The position numbers were made by a program, and so were the translations under genes. A stretch of 64,000 nt of DNA, taken from NCBI GenBank assembly GCA_963383645.1, contig OY726576.1, positions 13,773,659 to 13,837,658 on the forward strand, read 5' to 3'. This document shows positions 12,662 through 26,500 of the stretch, one piece after another. The stretch's first letter is position 1. Every line of letters starts with the position of its first letter. The notes beneath the pieces are model-generated. The model searched no databases and was not told the DNA's origin. It worked only from the letters and a program-made list of their open reading frames with translations. This stretch comes from Muscardinus avellanarius (lineage: Eukaryota > Chordata > Mammalia > Rodentia > Gliridae).

Positions 12662-15600
12662 GCCATTGCAAAGGGTGGACAGGAGAGGGAAAAGATGAGT
12701 CACTGTTTAACGCACAGAACTTCAGTTTCATTGGATGGAGAGGTTATGGAGATGAATGGTACAGCTGGATGCATAGTATCAATATACTTAATTTCACTGA
12801 ACTATATACTTAAAAGATTAAAATGGTAACTTTTCTGTTATCTGTATTTTTTGGGGGGGATGGTACTGAGGATAAAATTCAGGGGCCTTCTACCACCGGG
12901 CCACACTCCCAGACCTATTTTATACTTTATTTGGAAACAGGGTCTCACCAAGCTGCTGAGAGCCTCCATTACTAAAGTAGCAGAGGCTGGCTTTTAACCT
13001 GTGCGATCCTCCTGTTTCAGCCTCCCAAGTACTGGAATTACAAGCGTGAGCCACAACGCCCGGCTCTGTTATTTGTATTTTTTTTGGGGGTGGTACTGGG
13101 GTTCCTGGAAACCCTTCGACCTCTGGGCTACACTCCCAGACCTATTTTTTTATATTTTTATTTGGAAACAGGGTCTCTTAAGCCAGCGCAGCTGGCTTCA
13201 AACCTGTGAGACCCTCCTGTCTCCGCCTCCCAAGCGTGGGGGTTACAAGCATGTGCCACCACACCCAGCCTCTGTTATTTTATTTTACTATAAATAATTT
13301 TAAAAAAATGAATGCCTGCCATTTATACAAGAAAGCACTTGGTATTGGTTTTTGCGTGAACAAATACTTCCCTCTTCTGGTCAAGTACATTATTGCACCA
13401 GTAATAGTGTGAAACCAGCTTTCTAGGAAATAGAATAAAGCTAATGTATACTAAACCAATTTAATGCAATGCTATGGTTACAACTATATAATACTAGTAA
13501 TTAAGGCATGTCTAACAAAGGAAAGACTCAATATCTCTATTCAGCCTTAAAAATTAACATTTAAGCAATCAACAAGACTGACTTCAAAAAGAAATAAATA
13601 AAAAGTAATGCCTTTTAAACAAAGAAACATAAGCTTTAGTCCAAGGAAATATGAAAACTACCATTTGGACACTTTTAAATGGCCTGATTTGAACTGGTGA
13701 TATCTTCAGTTTCTCGAAATGTTCTTCAGAGACAAAAACATCCCAAAGCTGTAATGACTCTGGAAAACTCACCGATGTCGTACGCCATGAAATCGGAAGA
13801 GAAACACTTGGCGCCGTGGCTCATGGAGGTGTCATTGTGAGTGTTCCCTCCAAATACCAGCATGGTTCCACTCACTATGACCGCCGTGTGCAAGTAACGG
13901 AAAAACCGGCTGTCCTTGAGTATGGTCCTTTGCAGTTTATTCAAAAATAAAATATGCAAGGTTAGTTTTTAAAGGATATTTATCTATATGCTAATGTAAC
14001 ATAACCATTTTATTAACTCAGACACAAGTGTGTAAAAACTCCCACACTTTCCCATATACATAAGTAACTCTCTCAACAAATACATAACACCTTAAAAACC
14101 TATTACAATACTGGCAAAATATTTTAAGACATCAACTGTATGATCATATCCATGGCATGGTCTCAAATATAGGAAGACATACAAGAAGAAAGAGAAACCA
14201 TTGCTTTGTAATTACATGACATCATAACTCAAATCAGCTTTTCATTTGCTGAACTTAAATACTTTTCACAGGCTAATCTATAGTTCCAGGGACGGAGAGT
14301 TCTACTGATGTTTGAGAACATGGAATGATGCCAGTGCCTAACTCCAAAGGTGACGTTTCCATCACTGAGAAGGTTAAAGGACGAACATATCTTGACTGTA
14401 GGTACAGCTCTTGTGAAGCCCTGCGTTTAGTTACAAAAGTGTGTTCAAATTCAGCTATGTACATTAGTCCTTACGATGCTCAAAAGACAGAATTTTACAG
14501 TAGTGCTCAGCATACAAAAACTGCCAAGTGTCCCTAAAGTGCCAAGCATTTTCTAACCATCTTATTACAGATCTATAGAGTAATGACACAAAATAAATAC
14601 GAGCTACGTTATTTCCTAATCTATGTACGATGCTGAAAAGAATTATCAGCCACATCTAAAAACAAAAAGTATAATGCAATATTTTGTCAACAATTGTTTC
14701 TATCACTTAAAGTAAAAACTCAAGAAAAAGCACCTACCACATTTGGGTATCCACTTCGTATCTGTAGAGGTCATCTGCAAGCCTGTATTTATTGGCGCTG
14801 AAAGCCTTGTAGCCACCATGAACATACAGGGCCCTGGTCCTGGGATCATAAACACTGCTGTGGCCGTAGCCCCCTTGCACGAGAGCACCCTGGGTGTGTA
14901 ATATACTCCATGTGTTCTTTTCTGGTTAGAGAAAAACCATCAACAAATATAACAATCTCTAATACTCAAAACCTCAATATCTTCAGACAAGAGAGGGAAT
15001 TTCAGGAGAGCTGATGCATGTAATTTTATCATTTTATTTTTTAAAAGAAGGTTGCCAAAAACTTGTAAAAAGCCCTGTGACCAAATTCTAATCTGTTCAA
15101 TGGTCTGATGTTTTAATATTATCATACAGAAAAAGAATTTTACTAAATCTAAAAGACTAAATTCACTAAATGTTTTATTCCAATTAAATAAAGATTTAAT
15201 TCTCTGTAATCTTTAGTGACTAACATACTAATGTGCCTTAGAGACCTATTTTTAAAATTTATTTTATTATTATTATTTTTGGTGGGGGTTCCACTGGGGG
15301 TGGAACCCAGGAGCCTTCTACCTCTGGGCTATACTCCCAGACCTATTTTATATTTTATTTGGAAACGGTCTCACTAAGTTGCTGAGAGCTTCACTAAGTA
15401 GCTGAGGCTGGCTTCGAACCTGCGCGATCCTCCTGTCTCAGCCTCCCAAGCGCGGGGATTACAAGCGTACACCACCACGCCTGGCGAGACCTATTTTCAC
15501 AAGATATTATAGCTGATAATCCTACTATACAATAATAGTTCTAATAAAATTTAGCAAAGGAAAGATTAATATATTTGAGGGGTACTGGGGATTGAACATA

Positions 15601-15841
15601 GGGCTTTCTACCACTGAGCTACATCCCAGCCCTTTTTGTTTTTTTTGCTTTGAAAAAGGATCTCACTAGATTGTTGAGAGTGTCCCTACGTTGCTGAAGC
15701 TGTCCAAGAACAAGATCCTCCCACATGTACTAAGATCACAGGTATGTGCCTCTCTAGCCAGCTAGGAAAGATTAACATTAAGAGGTGATCATACTCCTTT
15801 ACCTATCTCTAAAGGTCCTTTCTCATAGTACTTTTTGTTTC

Positions 15842-15896
<55 letters not shown>

Positions 15897-18800
15897 TACT
15901 GGGGGTGGAACCCAGGGGATTTTCTACCTCTGGGCTATACTCCCAGACCTATTTTATATTTTATTTGGAAACAGGGTCTCACTAAGTTGCTGAAAGCCTC
16001 ACTAAGTAGCTGAGGCTGGCTTTGAACCTGAGCAATCCTCCTGTCTCAAGCCTCCCAAGTGCAAGGATTACAAGCGTGCGCCACCACATTCAGCCTTGTT
16101 TCAAATTATTTTTATTTAAATTTTTTTTCTTGTGATACTGGGGATGGAACCCAGGGGCATTCTACTTCCAATTTACATCCCCATCCCTACTTTTTCTTTT
16201 TTATTTTGAAACAGGGTCTCAATGAGTTCAAAGGGCGTCACTAAGTAGTAGCTGAGGCTGGAAAGTGAACCACGATCCTCCTGTCTCGGACTCCTGAATG
16301 CTGGGATTACAAGCATGCGCCACCACATCCGGCTTTTATTTAATTTTTAACAGCCAGAGCATTCAGTGCCATCTTTGGCTCCTTGCAAACTGATAAACAC
16401 ACACACACACACAATTTTTTCCCCCTTTTTCTTTTTTTTTATGGTATTAGGGATGGAACTCAGGGGTATCCTACTTCTGAGCTATATGTCAGCCCTATTT
16501 TATTCTTTTATTTTGAAACAGGGTCTCACTATGTTGGGGAAGGCCTCACTAAGTTATTGAGTATGGCCATGAACCTGTGATCCTCCTATCTCAGCCTCCC
16601 AAGTATTAGGATTACAAGTGTATGCCACTACACCTGGCTTGAAAGAAATGTATATTATGAATGGACCTTATTATCTGAATTTCAAGTTGGGCATGGTGGC
16701 GCAAGCTTGTAATCCCAGCATTTGGGAGGCTGAGACTGGAGGATCACGGTTTGCAGACAGCCTCAGCTACTTAGTAAGGACCTTTGCAACTCAGTGAGAC
16801 CCTGTTTCAAAATAAAGAATAAGGGTGTATTCATTCGAGTCACCCCTCCATGCCAGTCTGGTATGGAACTGTACCTATCCTCTGTATTTCTATCTTTCTA
16901 ATAAACTTCTTTAAATCTTAAAAAAAAAAAAAAGAAAGAAAGAAAGAATAAAAAATAGGGCTGGGGGTGTAGCTCGGAAGTAGAATGCCCCTGGGTTCCA
17001 TCCCCAGTACCAAGAACAAAAAAAGAAAAAAGTCTGAATTTCACTGCTAATAAGTCAATGTTAATTCCATTTCAAGATAAAGTCCTATAATCATCCTAAC
17101 AATAATGACAGAGGTATTAAATTTGATATTCAGAACATATCCTCTGGAAAATATATACCTACCCACGTCGTATTCCTGCACGCTGCTTATATAGCCGTAG
17201 AGTGGGCAGTGACCGAAGATGACCAGCATGACCACCCGGCCAGTGTTGAGAGTAACGATGTGTGCGGAGTGCCCAACCACGGCGTACTGCTCCTTCGCCT
17301 TAGGTGTAAGCAATACCCAAGATTCGTTATGAATGTGAAACACTCTCAGCTCATTGGTCACATTGCCTGTGGAGTCGATTTTTCCTCCATACATGTAAAT
17401 TTTATCCTGGAGGAAAACCATAAACAGGACTTTAAAATAGTAAGTTTCAATTCTGACAAAAATGATTAGTTCAAACCTCAATATTAGTTTAGAAACTATT
17501 AATGTGCTTTTCAATAAATGATTAGGAGAAGGATAGAAAAAAGAACAAAGTAAAATAAGTCATATTCTATATTTCTACAACTTCACCACTTTTCTTGGAC
17601 TTCCTCACAGATCTTTTACAGAATAAAATTACTTGGAAAACAAAGTTGTCTCATCCTACCACAGACCTTAAAAACAAAACAATGAACATGAGTATTCAGC
17701 CACAGGACAATGTGGCTCTTCTTGGCTAAGCTTGCCAATGGGCATAAAAGCTAACCCACACTTTCTAGTCTACATTTTTAAACTACTTGGTGCCATAATC
17801 ATAATAATTAGGTACAATAAGAATCCATCAAAATCTCCTGGGTCAGCCAGGTGTGGTGGCCCACACTTGTAATCTCAGTCCTGGGAGGCTGAGACAGGAG
17901 AATCCCAGGTTCATGGCCAGCCTCAGCTATTTAGGGAGGCCCTCTATAATTAGTGAGACCCTGTTTCAAAATAAAAAATAGGGATGGGAGGTGGCTTGGA
18001 GGTAGAATGCCCCCAGGTTCAATCCTCAGTACTACAAAAAATAATAATAGTAATGATAGCCGGGCATGGTGGTGCACGCTTATAATCCCTGCACTTGGGA
18101 GGCTGAGCCAGGAGGATCACGCAGATTCGAAGCCAGCCTTAGCTACTTAGTGAGGCTCTCAGCAACTTAGTGAGATGCTGTTTCCAAATAAAATATAAAA
18201 TAGGTCTGGGAGTGTAGCCCAGAGGTAGAAAGCCCCTGGGTTCCACCCCCAGTACCACAAAAATAAAAAATAAATAAAAAACAAAAAATAAATTTTGTGG
18301 GTTAAAAAAACTTCAGTTTCTACTCACAACTTAGCCAGTTATATAACCCCCACCTGCAATAGAAAGTCTGCCCCAATTAAAAGCCGACATTGAGTCTATT
18401 TTCAACTACAGAATACATAAAGTAACTGAAAAAACATTGAATTTCTTGCTTTGTGTGGAGTGAAACTATCTTTACCTGATATAATGCCAAAGAGTGACCA
18501 TATCTAACAACCACATTGTTCACAGAATGGTTTAGTGGAAGCCATTCCCTAGAAGTGAGGTCATACCTACAAAACAAACAGATGAAATTTTTATCTGAAT
18601 GACAAAACAGAATTATCTTGTACTCTGACATTTGTGATATAATCCACACTGGAGATGCTCATTAAACCTACCGCAGATACCACAGCACCTGCCACCTCCC
18701 CAAATACACCTGACACCTGGGCTCACTGGGCATGTGAGAACCCAGGAAAGGGAGTGGGCTACACAACCCTGGAACAAGGAAGAGGGGAGTCTCCAGAGTA

Positions 18801-19227
18801 ATGCCTCCTGAAGACCTCGTCCACAGTCTAAAACATCTGGAGGTTGGGCTACTTACAGGGCCTCACGAATGCACTGGCATTATTTTTCCTCAATAGTCTT
18901 TTTTGTCTTAGTTTACATGATCTGATGTAAATAGAACAAAATGATGACATGTACTAAATGTGAATAACACAAATTCATATTGCCTGTAATTCTGTGTATT
19001 TTTGGAACAGACCACATTTTTAAAAATACACAAAAAAAGATGGCTATGGTAGCTTATGCTTGTAATCCCAGCATTAGGGAGGCTGAGACAGGAGAATCAA
19101 AGGTTCAGCCAGCCTTAGCTACTTAGTAAGAAACTTAGTGAGACTCTGTTTCAAAACCAAAAAAAAATTGGGCTGGAGATGTAACTCAGAGGCAGAATGC
19201 CCCAACATTCCCAGTACAACACACACG

Positions 19228-19275
<48 letters not shown>

Positions 19276-20458
19276 CCAAAAAAAAAAGATTTATTATGCA
19301 TTAGTGTAGTGTTATTTAACAATTAGTTAAGTAGCTAAACATTTATTTACTCTTTGTTGTTTTTTTTGGTGGTACTGGGGGTGGAACCCAGAGGCTTGCT
19401 ACCTCTGGGCTATACCTCCAGACCTATTTTATATTTTATTTAGAAACAGGGTCTCTTAAACCAGCTGAGGCTGGCTTGGAACCTGCGAGGTCCTCCTGTC
19501 TCAGCCTCCCATGTGTGGGGATTACAAGCATGCGCCACCACGCCCGGCTCATATATTTACTCTTAATAAAAATGATTATCTATAGTTATTTACTTTAGTT
19601 TCAAAATTATACACAACTTACTTTTGGACAGTCTCTACTAACTTCCTACTTTTGAAAGTTAAAAACCTTAGCATTCAAAATTCTAATCCATTTCTCTTTT
19701 CCCAACTTTTGTTAAAAACTTTGCACACTGTCCATGTTCATAACATCTACATTCAGCTCTATAACCATAATTCCATAATCACTTAGTACTGAATCATATT
19801 TAAATGAGGCAATCTACTCACAGTCCTCTTACCACAAACTGTCCTTCTTAAGTTCTTCAATTCTTTTTGTGTATGTGTGTATGTGCATACCACACACACA
19901 AGTGTGTGGATCTGGGTACTGAGCCCAGGGCTTTCTACCTTGGAGCTACACCCAGCCCTATTTTATTTTATTTAAAAACAGATCCTCAATAAGTTGCTGA
20001 GAGCCTCACTAAGTTATTGAGGCTGTATTTGATTCTGTGATCCTCCTATCTCAGCCTCCCAAGTAGTGGGATTACAGGTATACACCACCACACCTGACTT
20101 TACTTTTTATTTTCAAACAGGTTCTCACCAAGTTTCTGAGGGCCTTGATAAGTCGTTTCAAACTTGTGATCCTCCTTTCCAAGCCTCCACACCTCGCTCT
20201 CTTCAACTCTTAACTGGCTGGATTTCACTGTCCGATGGTGCTTTTGAAAGTAGTACTCAGCCAGGCGTGGCAGCGCACGCTTGTAATCCCAGCACTTGGG
20301 AGGCTGAGACAGGAAGACTGCACAGGTTCAAAGCCAGCCTCAGCTGAGTGAGGCTCTCAGCAACTTAGTGAGACCCTGTTTCCAAATAAAGTATAAAATA
20401 GGTCCGGAAGTATAGCCTAGAGGTAGAAAGCCCCTGGGTTCTACCCTCAGTAACACAA

Positions 20459-20518
<60 letters not shown>

Positions 20519-23500
20519 GAGAAAGAAAGGAAATCATAAACTTTTTTTTTTTTCCAGTACTAGGGATTGGACCCAAGGGCATTTTACCTCCAGGCTACAC
20601 CCCAGCCCTGATTTTTATTCTTTACTTTGAAACAGGGTCTAAGTTGCTGAAGGCCTCCCTAAGAACCTATGCTCCTCCTGTCTCAGCCTCTCAAGTACTG
20701 GGCTTATAAGCTTGCACCACCACACCCCCCGGTCATATGCACTCTTTTATCTGTGTTTTGTCATGTTTATGACAATCTCCTTGCTAGCTTTACAGGTGAA
20801 TGACATCTTGTCTGGGTATAATATTTGTGGTCCATCCTTTCAGAACCTTGCAGGTAGCTATTCCTTTAAATATGTCTGGATTTTTTTGTGTGTGTATGTG
20901 GTACTGGGAGTAGAACCCAGACAGAGGCTTTCTACCTCCAGGCTATACTCCCAGACCTATTTTATATTTTTATTTGGAAACAGGGTCTCACTAAGTTGCT
21001 GAGAGCCTCACTAAGTAGCTGAGGTTGGCTTTGAACCTGTGTGATCCTCCTGTCTCAGCCTCCCAAGCATGGGGATTACGTATGTCACCACGCTCAGCTA
21101 AATATCTTTGGGTTTGAATGCTGCTATGGAGAAATCTGAGGTCAGCCTATCTAGAAGCCTAAAGAGTTCTCAATCATTTGGAACCTGCTCCTTTTTCTTC
21201 CTTTCTTGTCTGTCAGTCTGCTTCCCGCTCTTTCTTTCTCTCAAGACTTTCATTTAAATAGAAATGACTTAAATCCACGTAGGAAAATGTTTTTACAAAA
21301 TGTACGGAATACCACTGTAACAATTTTTACAATTCTGAGTATAGCTACCAACTACACATATAAACCTTCCATGTGAAGTGTATGTTGAAGAGAGAAGGCA
21401 TCAACAGAAAAAGTACAGAAAGTCTAGAGGTGCTCCAGTTGCGTGTCTTTCTAGCATGGAGGCGTCCAATCCGTATCTTAATGCACTTCCCCTCCTGAGT
21501 CAGTGTGTCACCCAAGTCCTTGCCAGGACACTTAGGACCTGGCAGGTCCCATCACCAGCCTTAGGGGAACTCCCAAAGACACACAATAGGCAGTCATTTT
21601 TTTTTTTTTTCACTCACAGAAAGGCAAATACAAGAACAATATTGAAGAAATATAGCATAAGAAATACCAAGCACCTCCAGGCATGGTGGTGCATGCTTGT
21701 AATCCCCGCACTTGGGAGGTGGAGACAGGAGGATCACGCAGGTTTGAAGCCAGCCGCACTGGCTTAAGAGACCCTGTTTCCAAACAACAAAAAAAAAACA
21801 AAATAGGTCTGGGAGTGTAGCCCAGAAGTAGAAGTGTTTCCAGGAACCCCAGTACCACCACCAAAAAAAAAAGGAAAACAGAAATAGTAAGCACCAAAAA
21901 ATTCTTCTATGAGGCTGAGTCCAAAATAATGGAATGTCAAACAACTAGATGTAAGACCTGGACGAGTAGATAAGCAAAGAAAAACTGAAGGGATTCAGAA
22001 ATGGGTGCCTTCCACAGAAAGTTCCACACGATGTCTCCCTCACAAGACCTCTGACCAATGGCCATCACGCCACAGGACGCATGTCTACCGCCCATGCTTG
22101 CTACCCCAAGGTCCACAGGAAGGCCCTGCAGAGCGGCATGAGGCCAGGCCGCAGGAAGCACAGAGCTGCCCACACCAAACAATACCCTGTCCTTGCTCCT
22201 AAGAGCTAAATAACTCAATCGAATCAGGTTTTCTCACTGAGAAACGGTAAGATTTTCTTGAGACACCTTCTACTATTTCAGTCACTTAATCCGCTTGTCA
22301 TTTTCTTCAGGGACAACAATTCTGCTTATATTGGATGACTTACTCTCACAAGTTTTGATTTTCTCTAATTTTTTCAACCTTTTCATCAGTATTCACTGGA
22401 ATCATCTCAATCTAACAGTTATTCAATTTCAATCTAGGTCTTGCTGAATCTATTTCTATCTCCTTTGGTCTACAATCTCATCTTATTGTTATTATCTCAT
22501 CTTTTAGCTCATTTTTCTGAATTCAGATTCTCATTCATTAAGTTGATCTATAGCACAAAAAAACTGGAAAGAATCTCCTCAAAATTATTTTTGTGGCTGG
22601 AGGGGTGTGTCATCTGCTAGAATAAATACCCAGGCTCCTCTGCTCTCCTCTGAGATCTGTCTGAACGTCCACCCCACTGTGCAGATCAGTAAAGCTGGAT
22701 GGAAGCGCTGGCCGCTGGGCAGCAGCTGCTCGGTCATCTTCCCCATCCTCACCTGCTCCTCGTTGCTGGCAGTTATTTCTCCTGCTCCTCAGTGTACACA
22801 GTAAGATACAGCACCCACTCAGTGTGCATCCTTCTGGATTTGGAGCTGTGGTGACTTTTCTGGTTCCCGTGGGTCTGTTTTAAAGTTCACTGTGTTGGGT
22901 GATACTCCTTTATTTGGCTGTCTGTTGCTCAATTTCTTACTTAAAGAAAAAACTTTTTTTTTCTCAAGGTAAACATATTCACTAATGAAAGTTCAACCGA
23001 CAATCTTAACCCGGAAGACCAAGACCCGGGTTAAGATTTTGCAAGAGGATCACTGGGTGATGTAAAAGAGAAACTGCTTTTTAATACCACTTAGAAGTTT
23101 TGAGTTAACTGGGTTTGGGGAAGAACAGAGAATAAGAACAACTCCTGAAATATGCTTATTTAAGATTATAAATGACTATAACATTTTTGTTGAAATTCCA
23201 GAATAATTACTTTTAAAAGGAACTGCTATTGCTGAGCATGGTGGCACATTCCTGTAATCTCAGTACTTGGGAGGATCACAGGTTTAAGGTCAGCCTCAAA
23301 AACTGTGAGGGCCAGGCGTGGTGGGCACGCTTGTAATCCCCGCGCTTGGGGGGCAGAGACAGGAGGATCACGCTGGTTCGGCCTCGCTGGCTAAAGAGAC
23401 CCTGTTTCCAAATAAAAATGTAAAAATAGGTCTGAGAGTGTAGCCCGGAGGTAGAAGGGCTTCCAGGAACCCCAGTACCACCAAAAAAAAAAAAAAAATT

Positions 23501-26500
23501 TGTGAGGCCCTCAGCAACTTAGTGCCCATGGTGTGCTCTGGAGAAAGAGTAAGGCTGGCGGCACAGTGCCGAGAATAAAAGCAGCAGAGGATCAAACCCA
23601 ACCTGGGAAGGTAAACCCTGGTCAGATCCAGAAAGCCATAGTCTAATGGGAAGACAGCAACGAGCTGTAAGAAGGCAGTGATTCATGCTTTTTGAAATAC
23701 CACCTGCCAGGCGTGGGGGCGCACGCTTGTAATCCCAGTCCTTGGGAGGCTGAGACAGGAGGATTGCAGGTTTCAAACCAGCCTCAGCTCCTTGGTGAGT
23801 CCCTCCACAACTTAGTGAGACTGTTTCAAAATAAAGAATAAAAAATAGGGCTGGGAGGACATAGCTCGGAGGTAGAATGACCCTGGGTTCAATCCCGAGT
23901 ACTGCAAATAAATAAATAAAACATCACCTAATTCATATTTAGAAAGTGGATTAAAAGGAAGGAATGGAGACGTACAAATTTGACAAGAATCTACTTCTGA
24001 AGACTTTACAGAAAATAATGGCAGGCTGGGCATAAAAATAACATAAAATGCCTTTGGTGACAAAGTTAATTAGGCTTGAAATGAGTTTACGGTACAAGGA
24101 GGTCAAGTATCAAAATGGCTCCTAGATTTCTTGGCTCGAGAGAGGGGAAAGGTGCCAGGTGCGAGTGTAAAAATCACATAAACGGTAACAAATCTGGCTC
24201 TTAAAGCGTCTAATACTGTGCTAGAGGGCAGCATCACTTTCACAAGCTTGCTCTCACCTTTTCTCATGGTGACAGCACCAGAAGCGGAAAGGTTTGGGTA
24301 GGTTTTAAAGGCAGTGCTAACAAGGCTGGCTGGCAACACTGTGGCCACAGACACTTGAGCGGGCCCCATCATCTCCCACCACCTGGTATTCAGACGCACG
24401 CACACACCCTCTCTCTTTCAGGGTGAGCAGGATCAAGGACTTGCTTCTAATCAGCAGAATAAGCAAAGAGCAAAGATGATGGGACATCATTTCTGTCATT
24501 CACTCTGCAGCAGACTTGGTCGAGGCTCTTCTGTGGCCTGATGGATTAAGCAGCCTCTTCAGTGAGCCTAAGTGACAAGAACTGAGGGGAGCCGCTAGGA
24601 TCTGAAGGTCGCCCCTGGGCATTGGGAGGACCTTCCAGCCGACAGCCAGCAGGAAGCTGGGACCCTCTTACAACACAGGAAAGTGCTTCTCCAGGGCATG
24701 AATGCGCCTGGAAGTGAATTTTCTCAGGGAAGACTCTAGATGAGAAGGCAGTCATTTGATATCTTGAATTTAAAAACTCCTGATCAATAGAAACTGTCAT
24801 ATAAGAAACTGTCAGCTTGTTTTAAGCTAAGTTTATGGCAATTTATTATGCAGCAAGAGATAACATATATATACATACACCAATATGGGGTAACATACAC
24901 CAATATGGGTGTCAAAAAATAAGAAGTCAAGCCAGGTGTGATGGTGCATGCTTATAATCCCAGCATTTGGGAGGCTGAGACTGGAGGATCGCAGTTCACA
25001 GACAGCCTCAGCTACTTAGTGAAGCCCTTTGCAACTCAGTGAGACCCTGTTTCAAAATAAAGAATGAAATGCTGGGTGTGGCGCACACTTGTAATCCCTG
25101 CGCTTGGGAGGCGGAGGCAGGAGGATCGCGCTGGTTCGGAGCCAGACTCGCTGGCTTAAGAGACCCTGTTTCTAAATAAAAATATATATTAAAAAAAAAA
25201 AAAAAACGTGTCTGAGAATGTAGCCCGGAGGTAGAAGGGTTTCCAGGAACCCCAGTACCACCAAAACTAAAAATAAAAATAAAAACATAAAGAGGCTGAG
25301 ACTGGAGGATCACAGTTTGCGGACAGCCTCAGCTACTTAGTGAGGCCCTCCGCAACTTAGTGAGACCCTGTTTCAAAATACAGAATAAAAAATAGGGCAG
25401 GGGGTGTAGTTTGGTTGAATGCCCCTGGGTTCCATCCCCAGATCCACAATAAATAAATAAATACATAAATAAAAACAAAAAAATAGGGCTGGGGGTATAG
25501 CTCAGAGGAGGAAGAATGCCCCTGGGTTCCTTCCCCAGTTCCAAAAAAAAAAAAAAAAGAAGCAGCCAAGGATGATGGCAAGATATCTGGCTGAAGTAAA
25601 TAGAAAGACGGAGTGGTCATTAGTTGAGACAGGAACACTGCCCGAGGGGGAAAACAGGCGATTCTGAACATGTTGAATTTGCTATTCCTATTACACAGAT
25701 GAGGTGACAAGCAAAGACCTGGAGATACAGGGTCCAGGAAAAGGCTAAGCTTCAGATCTAAATTCGGAAGTTACTAGCATAACGGCCAAGATACTACATG
25801 AGATTACTGAGGCGTTTCCTGGGATGCAAGACTTTTCAGTGCTATGATAATGACATAGCCTAGGAGGTGCCCACGCTAATGAACTGCTGGAAGAGGGGTA
25901 GACTGGAGGCCAAGCTTAGCCTCTAAATAACTATGGAGCTCTCTCTGGGCTGTCCAGCAAAGGAACAGAGACCGACCACTGTCTTTCCCCCAGTGGGAAG
26001 GGGTAAGTTGTCGAAGGAGCTCTGCGTCATTCCCATCTGCTGTAAGATCCCTGGGTGCTATCTGTGCCCGGTCCTGGTGCTGGCAGACAACTCTACTAAA
26101 GAAAAACAAGAAATGCTTTCAATCTGTGTTAAAAAAGAAAAAGCCTAAAGAGATTTTAATTTAATAATAAGGAAGATGTTCTAGGCAAAGAAAATAGCTT
26201 GAATCTATGGTATGAAGAAAGAAGAGAACCTGGTGGAAGAACGACTAACTGGGCTACCACAGGGTCTCACCAGGGGTGCTACCTCCGCAACGATGGAGAC
26301 TGTGAGCACGCACTGGAGCCGGGCGCGGGCGCGCGCTTGTAATCCCAGTACTCGGGAGGCTGAGTCAGGAGGATCTGAGTTTGAAGCCAGCCTCAGGTAC
26401 TTAGTGAGGCCCTCCGTAAGCTAGTGAGATCCTGTTTCAAAAATAAAGAATAGCCGGGCGTGGTGGCGCACGCTTGTAATCCCCGCGCTTGGGAGGCAGA

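Noticed and set aside
12454..12813. Leu-Ser and Arg-Glu repeat proteins
   Set aside because: Translations of the GGGA/GAGC/GA microsatellite.
24842..24910. Target duplication near the ACATACACCAATATGGG repeats
   Set aside because: The copies are only a few bases apart with no element between them; a simple slippage duplication.
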